This document shows positions 1 through 12,514 of a stretch of DNA of 64,000 nucleotides, piece by piece. Where the stretch lies: contig NW_006917095.1 of the NCBI RefSeq assembly GCF_000516985.1, positions 3,670,942 to 3,734,941 of the forward strand. Direction: 5' to 3'. The notes under the pieces were generated by a model. It searched no databases. It was not told where the DNA came from and saw nothing but the letters and a program-made list of their open reading frames with translations. Origin of the DNA: Pestalotiopsis fici W106-1. Its lineage: Eukaryota; Ascomycota; Sordariomycetes; Amphisphaeriales; Sporocadaceae. The position numbers were made by a program, and so were the translations under genes. Positions within the stretch are counted from its first letter, which is position 1; each line of letters opens with the position of its first letter.

Positions 1-403
1 TGAACAGAGCCTACCCACCCCAAGATTCTCCCGTCTTGGATTGGCTGCATACGGCCGAACCCACCAGGCGGGAAACGGCAAGGGTTGTCCAGATTCGTTC
101 CCTCGTCGGCTCTGGGGTCCGAGTCTGGTCTGTCTACTGAGATAGCCACTCTTATACCCATCCTTCCCTTGCAGTTATCATCGCGGACAAGTCGCAGGAG
201 GCGAAGGGACCCCCATGTAACGATAACGTTCCTCCACACGCTTGGTTCCGAAATTCATTCGTTCGTCTAACCATCTGCGTGCCTGACCCGGCATACATAT
301 TAGAGGTGCCGCTTCCACACCTCCATCGAGGGATTCTGAATACCTCTTTTCCTTCCCAACCCCACCATCTCTTCGCTCGAGCCGACTTGCCTCGCCCGCC
401 ATC
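1..403. other. 5' flank of the first OPT gene
   Basis: No gene is supported here. The ORFs in this stretch are short and match no family I recognise. It is probably the promoter and 5' UTR of the OPT transporter that starts at 404. Confidence 0.5.
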
Positions 404-3386
404 ATGTCGAGCGAAATCGAGTCCAAGCGTGTCAACACGACGGAGGGTATTCACGAGAAGGATGCCGATGGCTACAGGTCGAGCGACGTTGAGCTCCCGA
501 TCGATGCTCAGGTCGAAACGTATGTCCCTGCCCCCTTGCTTCTTTTCTCTTCCCGCTCCACCTGCTGTTGTGCTTAACTTGCAATTTGTTGTCGCCCACT
601 CACTGACTTGTCATTCGATAGGGATCTCAATGTCACAGAACAGGATTTGCAGGAGGCCAGGGAATTGGCTGGCAACCTGACCCTGGAGGAGATTCGTCCC
701 ATGATGGAAAAGGTCCTAGCCATTCACGAGAAGGATCCCAACTTTCCCTTTAGCATCATTGAGAGAATCAGAGCTTTCTTGGGTAAGTTTTTCCAAGGCT
801 TGCACATGTTTCCCCAATCATGGCCTTGTCTCTAATTACAGAAAAAAAAAAATCCAGGCAACGAGGATATCTTTGAAAACCCTGAGAAGCATGGCGTGTT
901 GATTGAGGAGATGAAGTTGGAGGCTTCCCTGATTACAGTCAACAGTCCCTACGCCGAAGTCAGAGCCGTCGTCGACAACCATGACGACCCCAGTATCCCA
1001 TGTGGTACCATCCGTGCTGTGAGTACCTTCAAAGTCTCAAGTCTTGTCATGTCATGCTCATGTATTGCGCAGTGGGTCATTGGTTCTGGTTTTGCCATCT
1101 TGTTGGCTTTCATCAACCAGCTATTCTCTATCCGTCAGCCGGCCATCAATGTCCAGGCCAACGTGGCCCAGTTGCTCGCCTATCCCATTGGCAAATTCTG
1201 CGAAAAGACACTGCCCGACGTCGGATTCACACTCTGGGGCATTCGCCACAGTCTGAACCCTGGCAAGTTCAGCAAGAAGGAACACATGTTGATCACCATC
1301 ATGGCCAACGTCAGCTGGAACTGTAAGACTGCTTCCTTTCGAGGTGGTACAGTACAGACACGAGAGAATTTGCTAACAATTTGAAACTTGCAGACCCGTA
1401 CACGAACAACATCATCTGGGTGCAATATTTGCCAACCTACTTCAATCAAAGCTATGCCGGCCAGTTCTCCTACCAGATCTTGATCGCCCTTGCCACCAAC
1501 TTCATCGGCTACGGTATGGCTGGAATTGTCCGCCGATTCCTTGTGTACCCTTCGTACTGCGTTTGGCCTGCCAGTCTGGTGACTATCGCCTTGAACTCGG
1601 CTTTCCACAATGACAAGACTGGTCCAGTTGAGTCTCCGTTCGGCAGACTGTTCACCATGACCAGAATGAAGTTCTTTGGCGTTACCTTTGCCGCCATGTT
1701 CGTATACTTCTGGTTCCCACAGTACATCTTCACCGCTCTGAGCGTTTTCTCCTGGTTGTCCTGGATTTCGCCCAACAACACCACCCTCTCGGCCGTGACG
1801 GGTTTCAACAACGGCCTTGGCGTCAATCCTTGGCCAACTTTTGACTGGAACATTTTGCTGTTTGACAACACCGATCCCCTCATGATTCCATTTTTCTCCA
1901 CCATGAACAAGTTCATTGGATCCTGCATCGCATGTGTCGTGATTGCTGCGCTTTGGTGGAGCAATGCCTGGAATACAGCTTATCTCCCTATCAACTCGAA
2001 TCGCGTCTTCGACAACACTGGTTCTCTTTACAACGTCTCGAGGGCCATTGACGACCGCGCACTGTTCGACGCCGCAAAGTACGCCGACTACTCGCCGCCA
2101 TTCCTGTCTGCTGGAAACTTGACAGTGTACATGTTCTTCTTTTCCATCTACTCTGCCACCGTCAGCTACGCTTATCTTTACCACCGATATGAGATTGCCA
2201 TGGGTTTCCGCAACCTGTTCAACAGCTTCCGCAAGAACAAGGATACCGAATTAGGCACATACACTGACGTGCACAACCGATTGATGGCCAAGTAAGTCAA
2301 TCCATCTCGCCTCATGACAGTGCAGACAAATTATCTTTCCGAGTTTGTCCTCTGATGATTTTTGGTTCCTTTTTGCTAATGAGCGTCTGTCTGGATAGGT
2401 ATGCCGAAGTTCCCGAATGGTGGTACAGTCTCGTCGTCGTCGTCGCCATTGCCCTTGGATGTGCTGGTATCGCCAACTGGGAAACGTACACCTCTGTGGG
2501 CGTTGTCTTCTACGGTCTTGCCCTCTGTGCTCTTTTCGTTATCCCAGTCGGCATCATCAAGGCCATGACCGGTATCGAGGTTACCCTCAATGTGCTGGCC
2601 GAGTTTATTGGTGGTTCCTGGGTTCAGGGCAATGCTTTGGCCATGAACTTTTTCAAGAGTTTTGGCTACGTGACATGCGCTCACGCTGTTTGGTTCTCCA
2701 ACGACTTGAAGTTGGCCCACTACGTCAAGATTCCGCCACGCCAGACCTTCATGGCTCAAATGATCGGAACGCTCATTTCGACCTTTGTCTGCGTTGGTGT
2801 TCTCAACTTCCAGATGAACCAGATCCCTGATGTCTGTACCGTGGACGCTCCCAACCGTTTCACCTGCCCTGGAATCAACACCTTCTTCACTGCGTCAGTG
2901 CTCTGGGGAACAGTTGGCCCTGTCAAGGTCTTTGGCGCCGGTGGTCTGTACACGGCACTACTTGTTGGATTCCCATTGGGCTTTGTGGTACCCATCATTT
3001 TCTACTTTGTCCAGAAGAGATACCGCAAGCAGTCGTGGCTGCGTCAAATCCACCCGGTGGCTCTATTCTACGGCGCCCTGACCTGGGCTCCCTACAACTT
3101 GTCCTACATCTGGCCCGCCGTTCCGATTGCTTGGTTCTCGTGGATCTACCTTAAGAGGCGCTACCTTGCCTTTTGGTCCAAGTACAACTTTGTGCTTTCC
3201 GCTTCCTGGAGCTCTGCTATTGCCATTGCCGCCATTATCATCTTCTTCACACTGCAATGGCTGCAGGTTGATCTCGAGTGGTGGGGCAACGACGTCGTAG
3301 CTGATGGCTGCGAAGGCAGCGCTTGCACTCTCAAAACTCTGAACGACGGCGATTATTTCGGACCCCGACTCGGCGAGTTCAGCTAG
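404..3386 (+). CDS. OPT-family oligopeptide transporter (copy 1)
   Basis: Proton-coupled oligopeptide transporter of the plasma membrane (OPT family, which imports small peptides and, in some members, glutathione or metal chelates). Six exons: 404-519, 622-782, 858-1018, 1073-1322, 1394-2291, 2399-3386; all introns are GT-AG and the spliced length gives 857 residues. The first ~150 residues are acidic and cytosolic, and include the family's SPYAEVRAVV segment before the first membrane helix. Family signatures follow: NPGKFSKKEH near the start of the membrane region and KIPPRQTFMAQ in the C-terminal half. About 14-16 hydrophobic helices are expected. The ATG at 404 begins MSSEIESKRV and is the first in frame. 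A paralogue lies at 48562-51090 on the other strand. The substrate cannot be read from sequence. Confidence 0.93.
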
Positions 3387-3839
3387 AGATGGATAGGGTC
3401 AAGATACAAAAGACTTTGAGTTGCGCCGGACGCGATCTACATCCATCTCCTTACGTAGATAGCGGGCAATGACTTATATATATATAAATAATCTAGTGCT
3501 TACGATACCACGGCAGTCGGTTGCTTCATCAATTAATGATATATCATATGATATACTCTGAAAAGAAACTTATAATTGCCATGACTCTTCGGCCTGCAAG
3601 CATGATCCTTTGTTTTTTCTGTGACGCTTGGGGAATTCCATCAGCAATCACGTTGAACTATTAAATACTTGAAGCAACCACACCCGCCACCCATGAGGAA
3701 AATGAACTAATATGATTCTTATTTCAGTACTCATGCAGCCTTATTTATCATCCTTTTTCTCTCTAGGTCACAAACTGACAAGCCGTTGCCTTCCAGTTTA
3801 CCAAGTTGAAGGAGATTTTTGCTAATTGGACCCTCGATA
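3387..3839. other. Intergenic, 3' side of OPT copy 1
   Basis: No coding signal. It holds the 3' UTR of the OPT gene (several AATAA-like A/T-rich stretches) and an A/T-rich spacer before the broken secreted-protein gene, which ends at 3840 on the minus strand. Confidence 0.5.
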
Positions 3840-4670
3840 TTATATGGATACTGCTAAGACCCTCGCCTTTTTGTAGCACTTTCCACTAGCAAAGTCGAGA
3901 TCAATCTCGCAGCTAGCCCTCTTTATGGCCCTGGTGATGCAGGGCACATTATCGTCTTCGGGACCCCATTTGTCAATGGTCAATGTTGCCTCGAGGCCGT
4001 AGAGGGTGTAGCCATCAACCTTGCATCGATTGTATTGTTGAAGCATTCCGGGGGGTCACTGACGTCTGAAGGGCAATGGGCCTTCTTTTTGCACTCGGCC
4101 TTGATGTTGTCCCAGATGCCCTTGCATCAGCCGCGAGTATCCTGGCCCGACAGGTCGATGCGGATCCAATAGAAGAGCTCGTTTTCGCCATACCAGTGCT
4201 CCCAGGTATACTGGCAGTCGACTTTGGGCCGCAGATTGAGGTGACGGGCTAGCTGGCAGTCGAGAGGCACGGATTTGTCAGTCTGCAAATGGCCATTCTT
4301 TTTGACGCGTTTGGCTGCTCTAAAATTTAGAATTAATCCATCGCCTGTACGCAGCTGACTGTTACAGAGAGGGGTTTGTCGTCAAGGTTCTCTAGTCCCA
4401 AGTGATGCAATTTGCACGATGATTCGTGCTAAGGGATGATGAAAGCTGAAGGATGGAGAGGACCGAGCAGTAAGAAGTAAAGAATGTCTCGCGGATACTC
4501 AAGTGGAATTTAAGATTTGACTTATCGCTAGAGGAACTTGTGTGTTGAGGCCACTGGAAGAAAGACCATCGGGTTGAAAGACCGTCCGTGTTCCCTGTGG
4601 GTGCGGCGGCGACGGTATCAACAAGGGAGCCCAGGAAACATATGGCCAAGAAACCAAGGTAAAAACGCAT
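3840..4670 (-). pseudogene. Broken gene for a small secreted cysteine-rich protein
   Basis: The minus-strand ATG at 4670 opens a clear signal peptide (MRFYLGFLAICFLGS..., cleavage near AAA-PTG), followed by a Ser/Thr-rich stretch. An intron probably ends at the ttttag near 4324. The next coding stretch carries regularly spaced Cys residues (LDCQLARHL, DCQYTWEHWYG, CKGIWDNIKAECKKK). It is cut by an in-frame TGA at 4129-4127 and by a frameshift at a six-G run (4050-4055, plus strand). The rest (CKVDGYTLYGLEATL, CITRAIKRASCEIDL, CYKKAR) continues in another frame to 3840. I do not recognise the family; the size, signal peptide and Cys content fit a secreted effector-like protein. One or both lesions could be assembly errors, or an unrecognised intron could rescue part of it. 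Confidence 0.55.
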
Positions 4671-6530
4671 CGCGTTGACAGCCGATTTATACATTCGCAT
4701 ACTGGGGATCATGTAAATTGGTGTATGTCTAGACACAAATTCTCGCAAAATCTTGGCAGCAAGACTTTGGACGCATCAAGCCGTATTTTCTAAGCGAAGA
4801 CAGTGATAGTTGCAATATTCATGTGGACAGTCGTGTCACTATGACCTTGTTCTGGAAAACGGGAACCAAGAGAACGAGGCTTTTCGGAATATTGGCGTCC
4901 TCCCGGCATTTGTTTCTTATCCATCAGGAGAACTCGGTGTTGTGTTGTCAAAGTTTCGTTAGGATAAGTCATTATGTGATACTTGGAGGTGAAGTCTGTT
5001 TGTAACCCCGGAGTAAAACTGTGACAGGTGCAAAAAGAAGCAGTAATCTGAAGTAATATAAATTATGCGCTCGACCTTCTCACAGGTTCTGGTCCAAGTG
5101 GTATATGACGCCCAATTTGACGGGGATGACATATACATATCTAGCCAAGCATGGTCCTCGATCACTATTTAGGTACAACCGAACCTCTATTGGTAAGTCT
5201 TTATCACAGAGAAACCCAACCAAAAAAAAACCAAAAAAAACCTTGAAACGGTCTTGGACCAACAAAGAATAGTAGCATGGTTACTCTTTAACTTGGTCAC
5301 CACACCCTGACAGGCCAGGTTCACTGCCTAGGCGATATAGAAGGAGGAGTGGGAGGGGGATGGCCACTAGGCTGACTGAGCCGTCTGAGTAATATTTGAT
5401 CTATTCAACTTGCCTGAATACTTTGAGACTTTGCAATCTTGACAGTTTACTTTTTCTGAATCATCATCTTGTTGCCCATTTCTTGCAGGCGGGGTGAAAG
5501 GGCAGCGTGCCTCTTCTTGAGATTTTAGGTGGTCCGAATCTGGGTGGCGATAGTCAACGAATGCGTACAAAGGTAGACGGCCTGATCAAAGGCAACGAGG
5601 CATAGAGGACGAGTTGTACGTGGACATGTGTATAGTTTATCATTGTCTCCTCCGATAATGGCATACCCTGTCGCCGACCACCAGGTTTGGGAACCATTCT
5701 TCAATGATACCATAATGTGTGTGTGCGTGTGTGGATAATACAATGTAGAGCACCTGATGGCACGGTTGCCAATAATGGATGATGGCCTCGGTATCGTCAA
5801 CTTGGATATATATTCTTCTTAGTGAAGATGAGGTGCATGACGGAAACTTGCCTCGGCCCAGGAAAGCAGACACAAGGTGGCAGAGGATCAAGAGGAGGTT
5901 GCAGTGTAGTCGAGCGATGGCTTCCAGAAGAGGGGCATTTGTCCTTCTCGGCGGCGCATTTCCCACCCCCTCCTAAACCAAAACTACTGTGCACCTAGAG
6001 AGGAGAATAAGTATAATACAACCTTGCCCGGCATTCATCTTTTCCATTGCATGATCCAGAACTAGTAAGTAGGACGGCGGCTCAAACGACCTTGTATGTG
6101 GAGAAGACATGCATCACCGTCATCATTGTCACCACCATTCTTATCGTTACCAAATTGGATTGTGTGTTACCTAGTAGTATTCTAAGTATTGTTGCATGAC
6201 GTCAGAGACCAGTAATTCAGAAGAACAGCGCCGCGGATTGTGAGGGCCAAAAAAAAAAGGAGCACAAAGCAGACGAGGGACAGTTGAATCATTGGTGTGT
6301 GGAGAAGTCAGACAGCTGCTAATCGATTCACTAGCCTTTGAGGGTGCAGCTTTGTCCAGGTCGCTAATCCACTGCTGTAGGGAACAGGCGGCGGCGACAT
6401 CTTTCACCATTCTCTTCCCTCTTCCATTTAAGCATGTCCTTATTTTTTAAACTTTCGTTTCCCTTGACGATCTTTTCCTCCGTCCGCCTAAAGTCGCATC
6501 TAGATTTGTGAAATCTAGATCTTAGCGGTC
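4671..6530. other. Gene-free spacer with a full CRE-type site
   Basis: About 1.9 kb with no ORF that I can assign to a family. Notable only for the palindromic TGACGTCA at 6197-6204 and several A-runs. It contains the divergent upstream regions of the broken secreted-protein gene and of the DUF3818 gene. Confidence 0.45.
6197..6204. promoter_or_regulatory. Possible bZIP (CRE-type) site TGACGTCA
   Basis: Perfect 8-bp palindrome TGACGTCA about 330 bp upstream of the DUF3818 start codon. This is the classic ATF/CREB site in fungi, but an 8-mer can also occur by chance. Confidence 0.25.
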
Positions 6531-8854
6531 ATGTCCTCCGACCCTTTGCTGCTGACAGCCCCGCAGCTACGAGCATTATTCGACATTCTCACTCACCACG
6601 AGACATATGCTGAGGTGGAGAGCTTCAAGGATCCAGATGCCATTGACAATTATGGATTCCCCTTCTGTCCCAGCAGCAGCAGCAGCAGCAGCCTCAATCA
6701 GGAGAAGGACATAAAACATGGAAATGCAGACAGGTCAAAGTCGTCGTCGTCATCATCAGCATCATCATCATCACCGTTATTGCAGTTGCTGCTGACACGA
6801 CTCCTATTGCCCATGCCGGGCATCAAAGATCTCGAACCTGGCTTTTGGAACGCTAAATTCAGGGGCATCAGTAAGCAGCTGCTTTGTTGATTTCATATCT
6901 GTTCGAGGTTGTCTTACAAGCACCCTCTGACAAAACACCCAGAGGGAATACTTGAAATTCATCCATCCATGTAACAAAAAAAAAAAACTCCGGCCGCTAA
7001 TACATGTTGCAGTGAAGAGCTTTGCCGAGGCAGATCTCTCTGAAAGCTACGACAAGGGCGCACTGGGTACTAGAAAGACTCTGGCCACTGCAGCTTCGGC
7101 ATTCCACGAGTCCATCACCCGCGGCATGCTTGGAGGGGTTCCGCAAAGGACGGACGACGCAGGGCCCGGGTTCACCTCGGAACACAGCACGGCGACCGGC
7201 CTGGAGAAGGCCTGGGACCATGTCGTGTACGATATCGTCTATGGAAAACTCCTCGATGAAATGTTTGAGCTTGCTGCCAAGTCGCCCGATCTCGAGAGCC
7301 ATTCGCCTGCTGTAAGCGATGCTGTCGACTATGTGCTCATCCATGCTGCCACGATCCTGCACAAGATCTTTGTCTTATCGCCCGAGGGCCAGTACATGCT
7401 GAAACTCATTGAGAGCACCCACAAGTTGATCCCATACTCTCTGGTCTGCCAAACTCTGCGTGTAGGCAACGCAGCTACCATGATTTCCGGCCTCGTGAGG
7501 ATCTTCTTGGCCAAGGTCAGCATTGGAGGTTTGACCAACTGGATTGGATTGACGCAGAATGCAGCCGACGGCCAGAATCTGATGCAAAGGTATATACATA
7601 TATATATGTTAATGAAAACACTCCCCCAAGCAGTCATGACTGACGGTATCTCTCAGAATAATCGGCATGGTCCTTGGTTGGGACGCGGGCGACTTTAAAA
7701 AGACTGTTGATGGCATCCGCAACAAGAAGGAACTCAGCAAGTCTGGTTTCATTCCGGCCATAGATGCACATCTCAATGCTACTCCCCGAGAGCACGCCGC
7801 GGTTCGGCAAAAGAGCATCCAAGAGAAGGAATCCATCGTGTCTGCAATCCTGAAATCCCAAAGTCAGAAGTGCAGCGCCGAGCCGACCGAGCAACAGCAC
7901 TCTTTGCTGCTGGAATACTACTCGGCGCAGCTCTCTGCCCAGGACAGGGAGAAAATAACTCAGGTCATGTGCCGCCAAAGCCCAGACTATGTCACCTCCC
8001 TGATACGGGATGCCGTGGCAGCCTTTGACCCCATAATTCGTATACTTCATGATCATGTCGATCTGAGGAAATACGTGACCAACTCTCAAAGATTTATTGA
8101 CGAACTCCTCGAGGTGAACAAGCCCAGGAGGGACAAATCCAAAGGGTTGATTCCTCCGTCGATAGAGGACTATGTATTCCTGCTTCGGCGCCATCGCAAA
8201 TGGTGGTTTGAATATCTTCATGATTTTGCCAAGGGATGCCCCGAGGTCCGGGACAAGTTCTTTGCCTGGCTAAAGGACAATGTACTTGAATCATTCCGAC
8301 AGAATAGTTCGAATGCACACACGGGCGGCTCGCGTCAAGATTCGGATCGGATGGATGGTGCGGGCTCAATGAGCGAACCGCTCAGGTCGGCCTTTTCTCG
8401 CTTGGACAAGGAAACACAGCAAACGGTCGCGCAAGCATTGGATGCATACGACGCATACACGGCGACCCTTGACGAACAGTCTAACAAACGGCTGCAGAGT
8501 ATCGTCGAGGGCTTACAAAAACAGAAGGAAAATACCAAAGACAACCCAAAGCTGGGCAGCATGAAAGGTCCCGGAGTGTACCACGCACGGTGGCAGTGGC
8601 TTCTTGATGAGACGCTCATTACACCGTCGAAACCCTCGGGGCCACCCAGGCACGGGAAGGACGTGAAAGACGTCAAAGCAAGGGGGAAAACGGGTGCTCT
8701 TGCCAGCAAAGATGTCTGGGACTCCAGCTCGTTGCCTCAGGCCAAGTCTGATGTGACGCCTGAGCCCCCAAATGTCCATGTCGTTATCGAAGCTCTGGGC
8801 TCACAATTCAAGAATATAGTGGCAGACATCAGTACTAGGCAAAGGTCCGAATAA
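6531..8854 (+). CDS. PXB/DUF3818 lipid-binding-type protein without a PX domain
   Basis: Cytosolic or membrane-associated protein of the fungal PX-associated family (yeast YPR097W-like). Exons 6531-6870, 7013-7589 and 7657-8854 give 704 residues. The first ~190 residues match the PX-associated (PXB) region: LTAPQLRALFDILTHHETYA at the start, then LSESYDKGALGTRKTLATAA after intron 1. The middle (from about residue 200: IHAATILHKIFVLSPEGQYM, KLIPYSLVCQTLRVGNAATM) matches DUF3818. A polymorphic-looking AGC/TCG serine repeat interrupts the PXB region (6670-6770). No PX domain is visible between the two blocks, although family members often have one. Joining 6870 directly to 7013 keeps the frame; an alternative tiny exon at 6942-6970 would break it. 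The family is thought to bind membranes; the exact role is unknown. Confidence 0.85.
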
Positions 8855-9459
8855 AGACGGATGGAATAACCATTCATGTTTCTGCTCAGACAATTTCAGC
8901 TAGCCCCTCTGCTGGTTGGTGAATATTGACATGCCGATGCTTTCAGTGCCAGTGTTTCAAGTCAGTGCCAGTCAGTCAACCAACCAACCGACACTTGACA
9001 TAAATCGTTATGGAAATACTGTGCCTGAAATTGATATCGATCTGTTACCCAAACCAAAGCAGCCAATGAGACTTTGTAGCAAAACGGTTGCCTAGCTCGA
9101 CTAACGCCGATGCCGATCCAACATGACGGGATTCGGAGTAGATCCGTGTCCGTATGTACGGACAGACATGGTCCAACCAACCCCTGTAGATAGTCCCTTT
9201 GGAGATGATATAGTCATCTTCGCCCCCGCAATAAATAACCAAGACAGGTTCGCGTCTCGCCCTTGACCTCTCAAACGTATCCGCGCCTTCAAATAGAGCC
9301 CCAATCCATCCATTGAATCTATAGGCGCTGGCCGTGGTCTTGGCTTTTCTTCAACCACAACCTCTGGCAGCGTTGTATATTCCTCGTTTTCAATCGAGGC
9401 ACTTCCCCATTGTCAGTCAGCTCAGCATTGTGCTTCAAAGCAATTGGTTGACGGGCACA
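8855..9459. other. Intergenic between DUF3818 gene and carboxypeptidase
   Basis: Nothing coding seen. It holds the 3' UTR of the DUF3818 gene and the promoter of the S10 peptidase. Confidence 0.5.
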
Positions 9460-11913
9460 ATGGCCTGGAGACAATTCACGTTGAGCGCCCTGCTTGGCCT
9501 AGCTTGTGCGCAATTTCCCCCCAAACTCGAGGGCATCACCCTTCTCAAATCCAAGTTTCACGAGAATGTAACCATTTCGTACAAGGAGGTAAATCACCAT
9601 TGTCCCCTCGAATTGCCTCACTCTTGCGCTTTTGTTGACGCAAATCTCTCCTGGCAGCCTGGTATCTGTGAGACCACCCCGGGGGTCAAGTCTTACTCGG
9701 GTTATGTACATTTACCTCCCGGTCTACTCAACGAAGACACTGGCGAGGTGCAAGACTATCCAATCAATACGTAAGCTTAAGATCATTACCATGATTTGTG
9801 TTCATGTTTACGTACCCTGGTACTGATTGCATCAAGGTTCTTCTGGTTCTTTGAAGCCAGAACGGATCCACAAAATGCTCCCTTGGCAATCTGGTTGAAT
9901 GGCGGTCCCGGTGGTTCATCCATGATGGGGTAAGTACCGGTTTGTGTCTATACTGAGAAGAGAAACAAATGGTGTCCATCATAGCTTGCTCGGGCAGGCG
10001 AATTGATGGCCATTTCCCTCTCTCTCTGTCGCCTCGATCTGACTCTTGTGTTAGTTTACTAGAGGAGAATGGACCTTGCTTTATTGCAGAAGACTCAAAG
10101 ACTACGTACTTGAACCCGTACAGTTGGAATAATGAGGTCAACATGCTGTACCTCGACCAACCCGCCCAGGTTGGTTTCTCCTACGACGTGGCCACCAACG
10201 GGACCATGCGCTTGGTCGAAGAAGACGGCGAGGCCCTATTTATGACCTTTGCGGCCAACTTTACCGAGGGCCCGGTGCCAGAGTCCAACCTGACGTACCG
10301 TGTGGGAACCTTTGGCAGTCAGGACGTGACCAAGACGTCCAACACAACGGCATTTGCGGCACATGCGCTGTGGCACTTTGCGCAGACCTGGTTCTTCGAA
10401 TTCCCCAACTACAAGCCCAGCGATGACCGCGTGAGCCTGTGGGCTGAGAGCTATGGTGGCCACTATGGACCTGGCATTTTCAGCTTCTTTCAGCAGCAAA
10501 ACGAGAAGATTGCCAATGGCAACTCGACCGAGGAAGGGGCCCATTACATTCACCTTGACACGCTTGGTATCGTCAACGGTCTCCTCGACATGGCAGTGCA
10601 GGGAGAAGCATATATCAAGTTTCCCTACAATAATGTGAGTGGTCAGCACAATTCTGTAGAGACAGTGTGCAAATCAACCTCACATCCCTCTCAATTTTCG
10701 AGATGACTACTGACTGTGCGATGGGGAAAAAAAAACCAGACCTATGGCATTCAAGTTTTTAACGAGTCCATCTATGAGACTTTCTTGAAAAACTGGACAG
10801 AGCCCGGCGGCTGCCACGACAAAGTTATTGACTGTCAGGAAGCACTAAAGGAGAGAGATGGAGTAAAGCCACGTACTGAAGGTACAGACTGGCGTGAAGT
10901 GTGCGAAAAAGTGCTTGAGGGATGTTCCTTTCCAGCCGTTGCAACTTACCAGAGTACTGACCACGCCTGGTACGATATTGGTCACCCCAACGCAGACCCG
11001 TTCCCCGCACCCTATAGTAAGTGGTTCATTCGTCCGTCAATGGGGGCACATGGGAGTCTCTATTCTACTATGTGCCAACGGAATCTGTGACAAGCTAACC
11101 CGGCTTATCATCAGTGTATGGGTACTTGACACAAGAGTCCGTCTTATCTGCTCTGGGTGTTCCAGTCAATTACAGTGAACACTCGGGCGCTGTTGGCCAA
11201 GGATTTCAAGCCAGCTTTGATATCATTCACGGCGGATTCTTGGAAGCTGCTGGATACCTGTTGGACACTGGAGTCAAGGTAATGAGACCACGAGCATCAG
11301 CGTCCATCACATGAGACCCCATCATAGCGAACCGCTCAAGAGACTGACAAGTTGCGCGCAATAGGTCCACATGATGTATGGTGACCGCGATTACGCATGT
11401 AACTGGATGGGCGGCGAAGCCGCCTCGCTCGCCATCCCTTATAGTCGACAGTCCGACTTTGCCGAGGCGGGCTACGCGCCCCTATTGACCGACAACGGGG
11501 TGTTGAAGGGCTTCACGCGTCAGCTTGGCAACTTTAGCTTTTCGCGCGTATTCCAATCCGGCCATGAGGTACCCAGCTATCAGCCCGAGGCCGCGCTGGC
11601 CATCTTCAACCGCGCCATGTTTGGTCTCGACGTTGCCGAGGGCCGCAAGCCCGTGACGGATGACTTTGTCACCGTCGGCCCCAAGAGCACGTGGGATGTC
11701 AAGAATGTTCCCCCTGAGCGGCCCGCATCTAGGTGCAACGTGCTCAAGCCCAGTACGTGTACGCCGGACATGCTTCAGAAGATTGAACAGGGCAAAGTCA
11801 TTGTGGAAGACTTTTTCGTCGTCTCCGTCATTGAGAGTGATGATGAGAACAGTGGAGTTGAACTTGTACCAGTTATGGATGAGCAGTCACAGAACATCAT
11901 TGGTGAGCTTTGA
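9460..11913 (+). CDS. Secreted serine carboxypeptidase (peptidase S10)
   Basis: Serine carboxypeptidase that removes C-terminal residues from peptides, in the secretory pathway, vacuole or outside the cell. Seven exons: 9460-9588, 9658-9770, 9837-9929, 10055-10634, 10740-11016, 11115-11278, 11365-11913; 634 residues. A signal peptide ([18 protein letters not shown]) starts at the ATG at 9460. The oxyanion/substrate motif [10 protein letters not shown] spans exon 3. The catalytic triad is complete: Ser in [11 protein letters not shown] (exon 4), Asp in [11 protein letters not shown] and His in [13 protein letters not shown] (both exon 7). Many N-glycosylation sequons fit a secreted protein. 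The C-terminal ~70 residues, after the peptidase fold, are acidic (ESDDENSG) and not part of the usual catalytic domain. Located by itself; free amino acids and peptides it makes could feed transporters such as the OPTs. Confidence 0.93.
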
Positions 11914-12052
11914 GACCTGCGGGAATCAAATGACATGCATGGCACTTTGGCTCGGCAGAAATAAAAGAGTTATTTTTGAAATCGCTGATAGCAGAAGGAG
12001 TTTCGGGTACAAACTGGTCGTTCACATGTTGTAATTTTGTCGTGACTAGACC
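11914..12052. other. Short convergent intergenic region
   Basis: 139 bp between two convergent stop codons; it must hold both 3' UTRs. Includes the AATAAA-like aaataaaag at about 11961. Confidence 0.4.
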
Positions 12053-12514
12053 TTAGCTAGCGATACCCGTGTCCTTCAATTCAGCTGTCTCCCCCTTTTC
12101 GCTCGGCTTTGCTCTCTCCTCATCGACCACCTTCTGCGCCACCCTGAATGCCTCGAGCCCAACAGGCAAGCCTGCGTATATACTGGCTTGAAGAAGCGTT
12201 TCCTGAATCTCCTTTTCGGTACAGCCATTGTTTAGTGCTCCTCTGACGTGAACGCCTAGCTCGTTACTCTTGCCTAGGGCCGACAGCATGGCGAGGTTGA
12301 GGAGAGAACGAGTCCGCCGGTCCAGGCCATCGCGCCCCCATATCAGACCCCAACCAGCTTCAGTGGCGAGCTCCTGCATTGGCCTTGAAAAGTCGGAAAC
12401 ATTGTCCCACGAACGCTGCACATGCTGGGCGCCGGTGACCTGTTTGCGGATCTGAAGTCCCTCGTTGAAGAGGGCTTCGCGGGCTGTCTGACGACTTTGG
12501 TTGCTAGTCGACAT
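12053..12514 (-). CDS. Carboxymuconolactone decarboxylase (CMD)-family protein
   Basis: Single-exon gene, 153 residues, about the usual size of gamma-carboxymuconolactone decarboxylase-like proteins. The CMD core is visible in the second half: LDRRTRSLLNLAMLSALG, then ELGVHVRGALNNGCTEKEI and ETLLQASIYAGLPVGLEAF. In bacteria this family acts in the protocatechuate branch of aromatic degradation; many fungal members are uncharacterised and may act on other carboxylated or peroxide substrates. No neighbouring aromatic-degradation genes are present, so the substrate is open. The protein lacks the CxxC of AhpD peroxidases; a single Cys lies in NNGCTEKE. The ATG at 12514 is followed by a polar leader of about 15 residues with no targeting signal. 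Confidence 0.88.
   Translation of the reverse strand: MSTSNQSRQTAREALFNEGLQIRKQVTGAQHVQRSWDNVSDFSRPMQELATEAGWGLIWGRDGLDRRTRSLLNLAMLSALGKSNELGVHVRGALNNGCTEKEIQETLLQASIYAGLPVGLEAFRVAQKVVDEERAKPSEKGETAELKDTGIAS

Noticed and set aside
1180..2184. 334-codon minus-strand ORF
   Set aside because: Antisense shadow of OPT copy 1.
6942..6970. Possible tiny exon in the DUF3818 gene (agggaatact...), flanked by cag and gtaac
   Set aside because: Including it puts the next exon out of frame, whereas one intron 6871-7012 keeps frame and conserved sequence.
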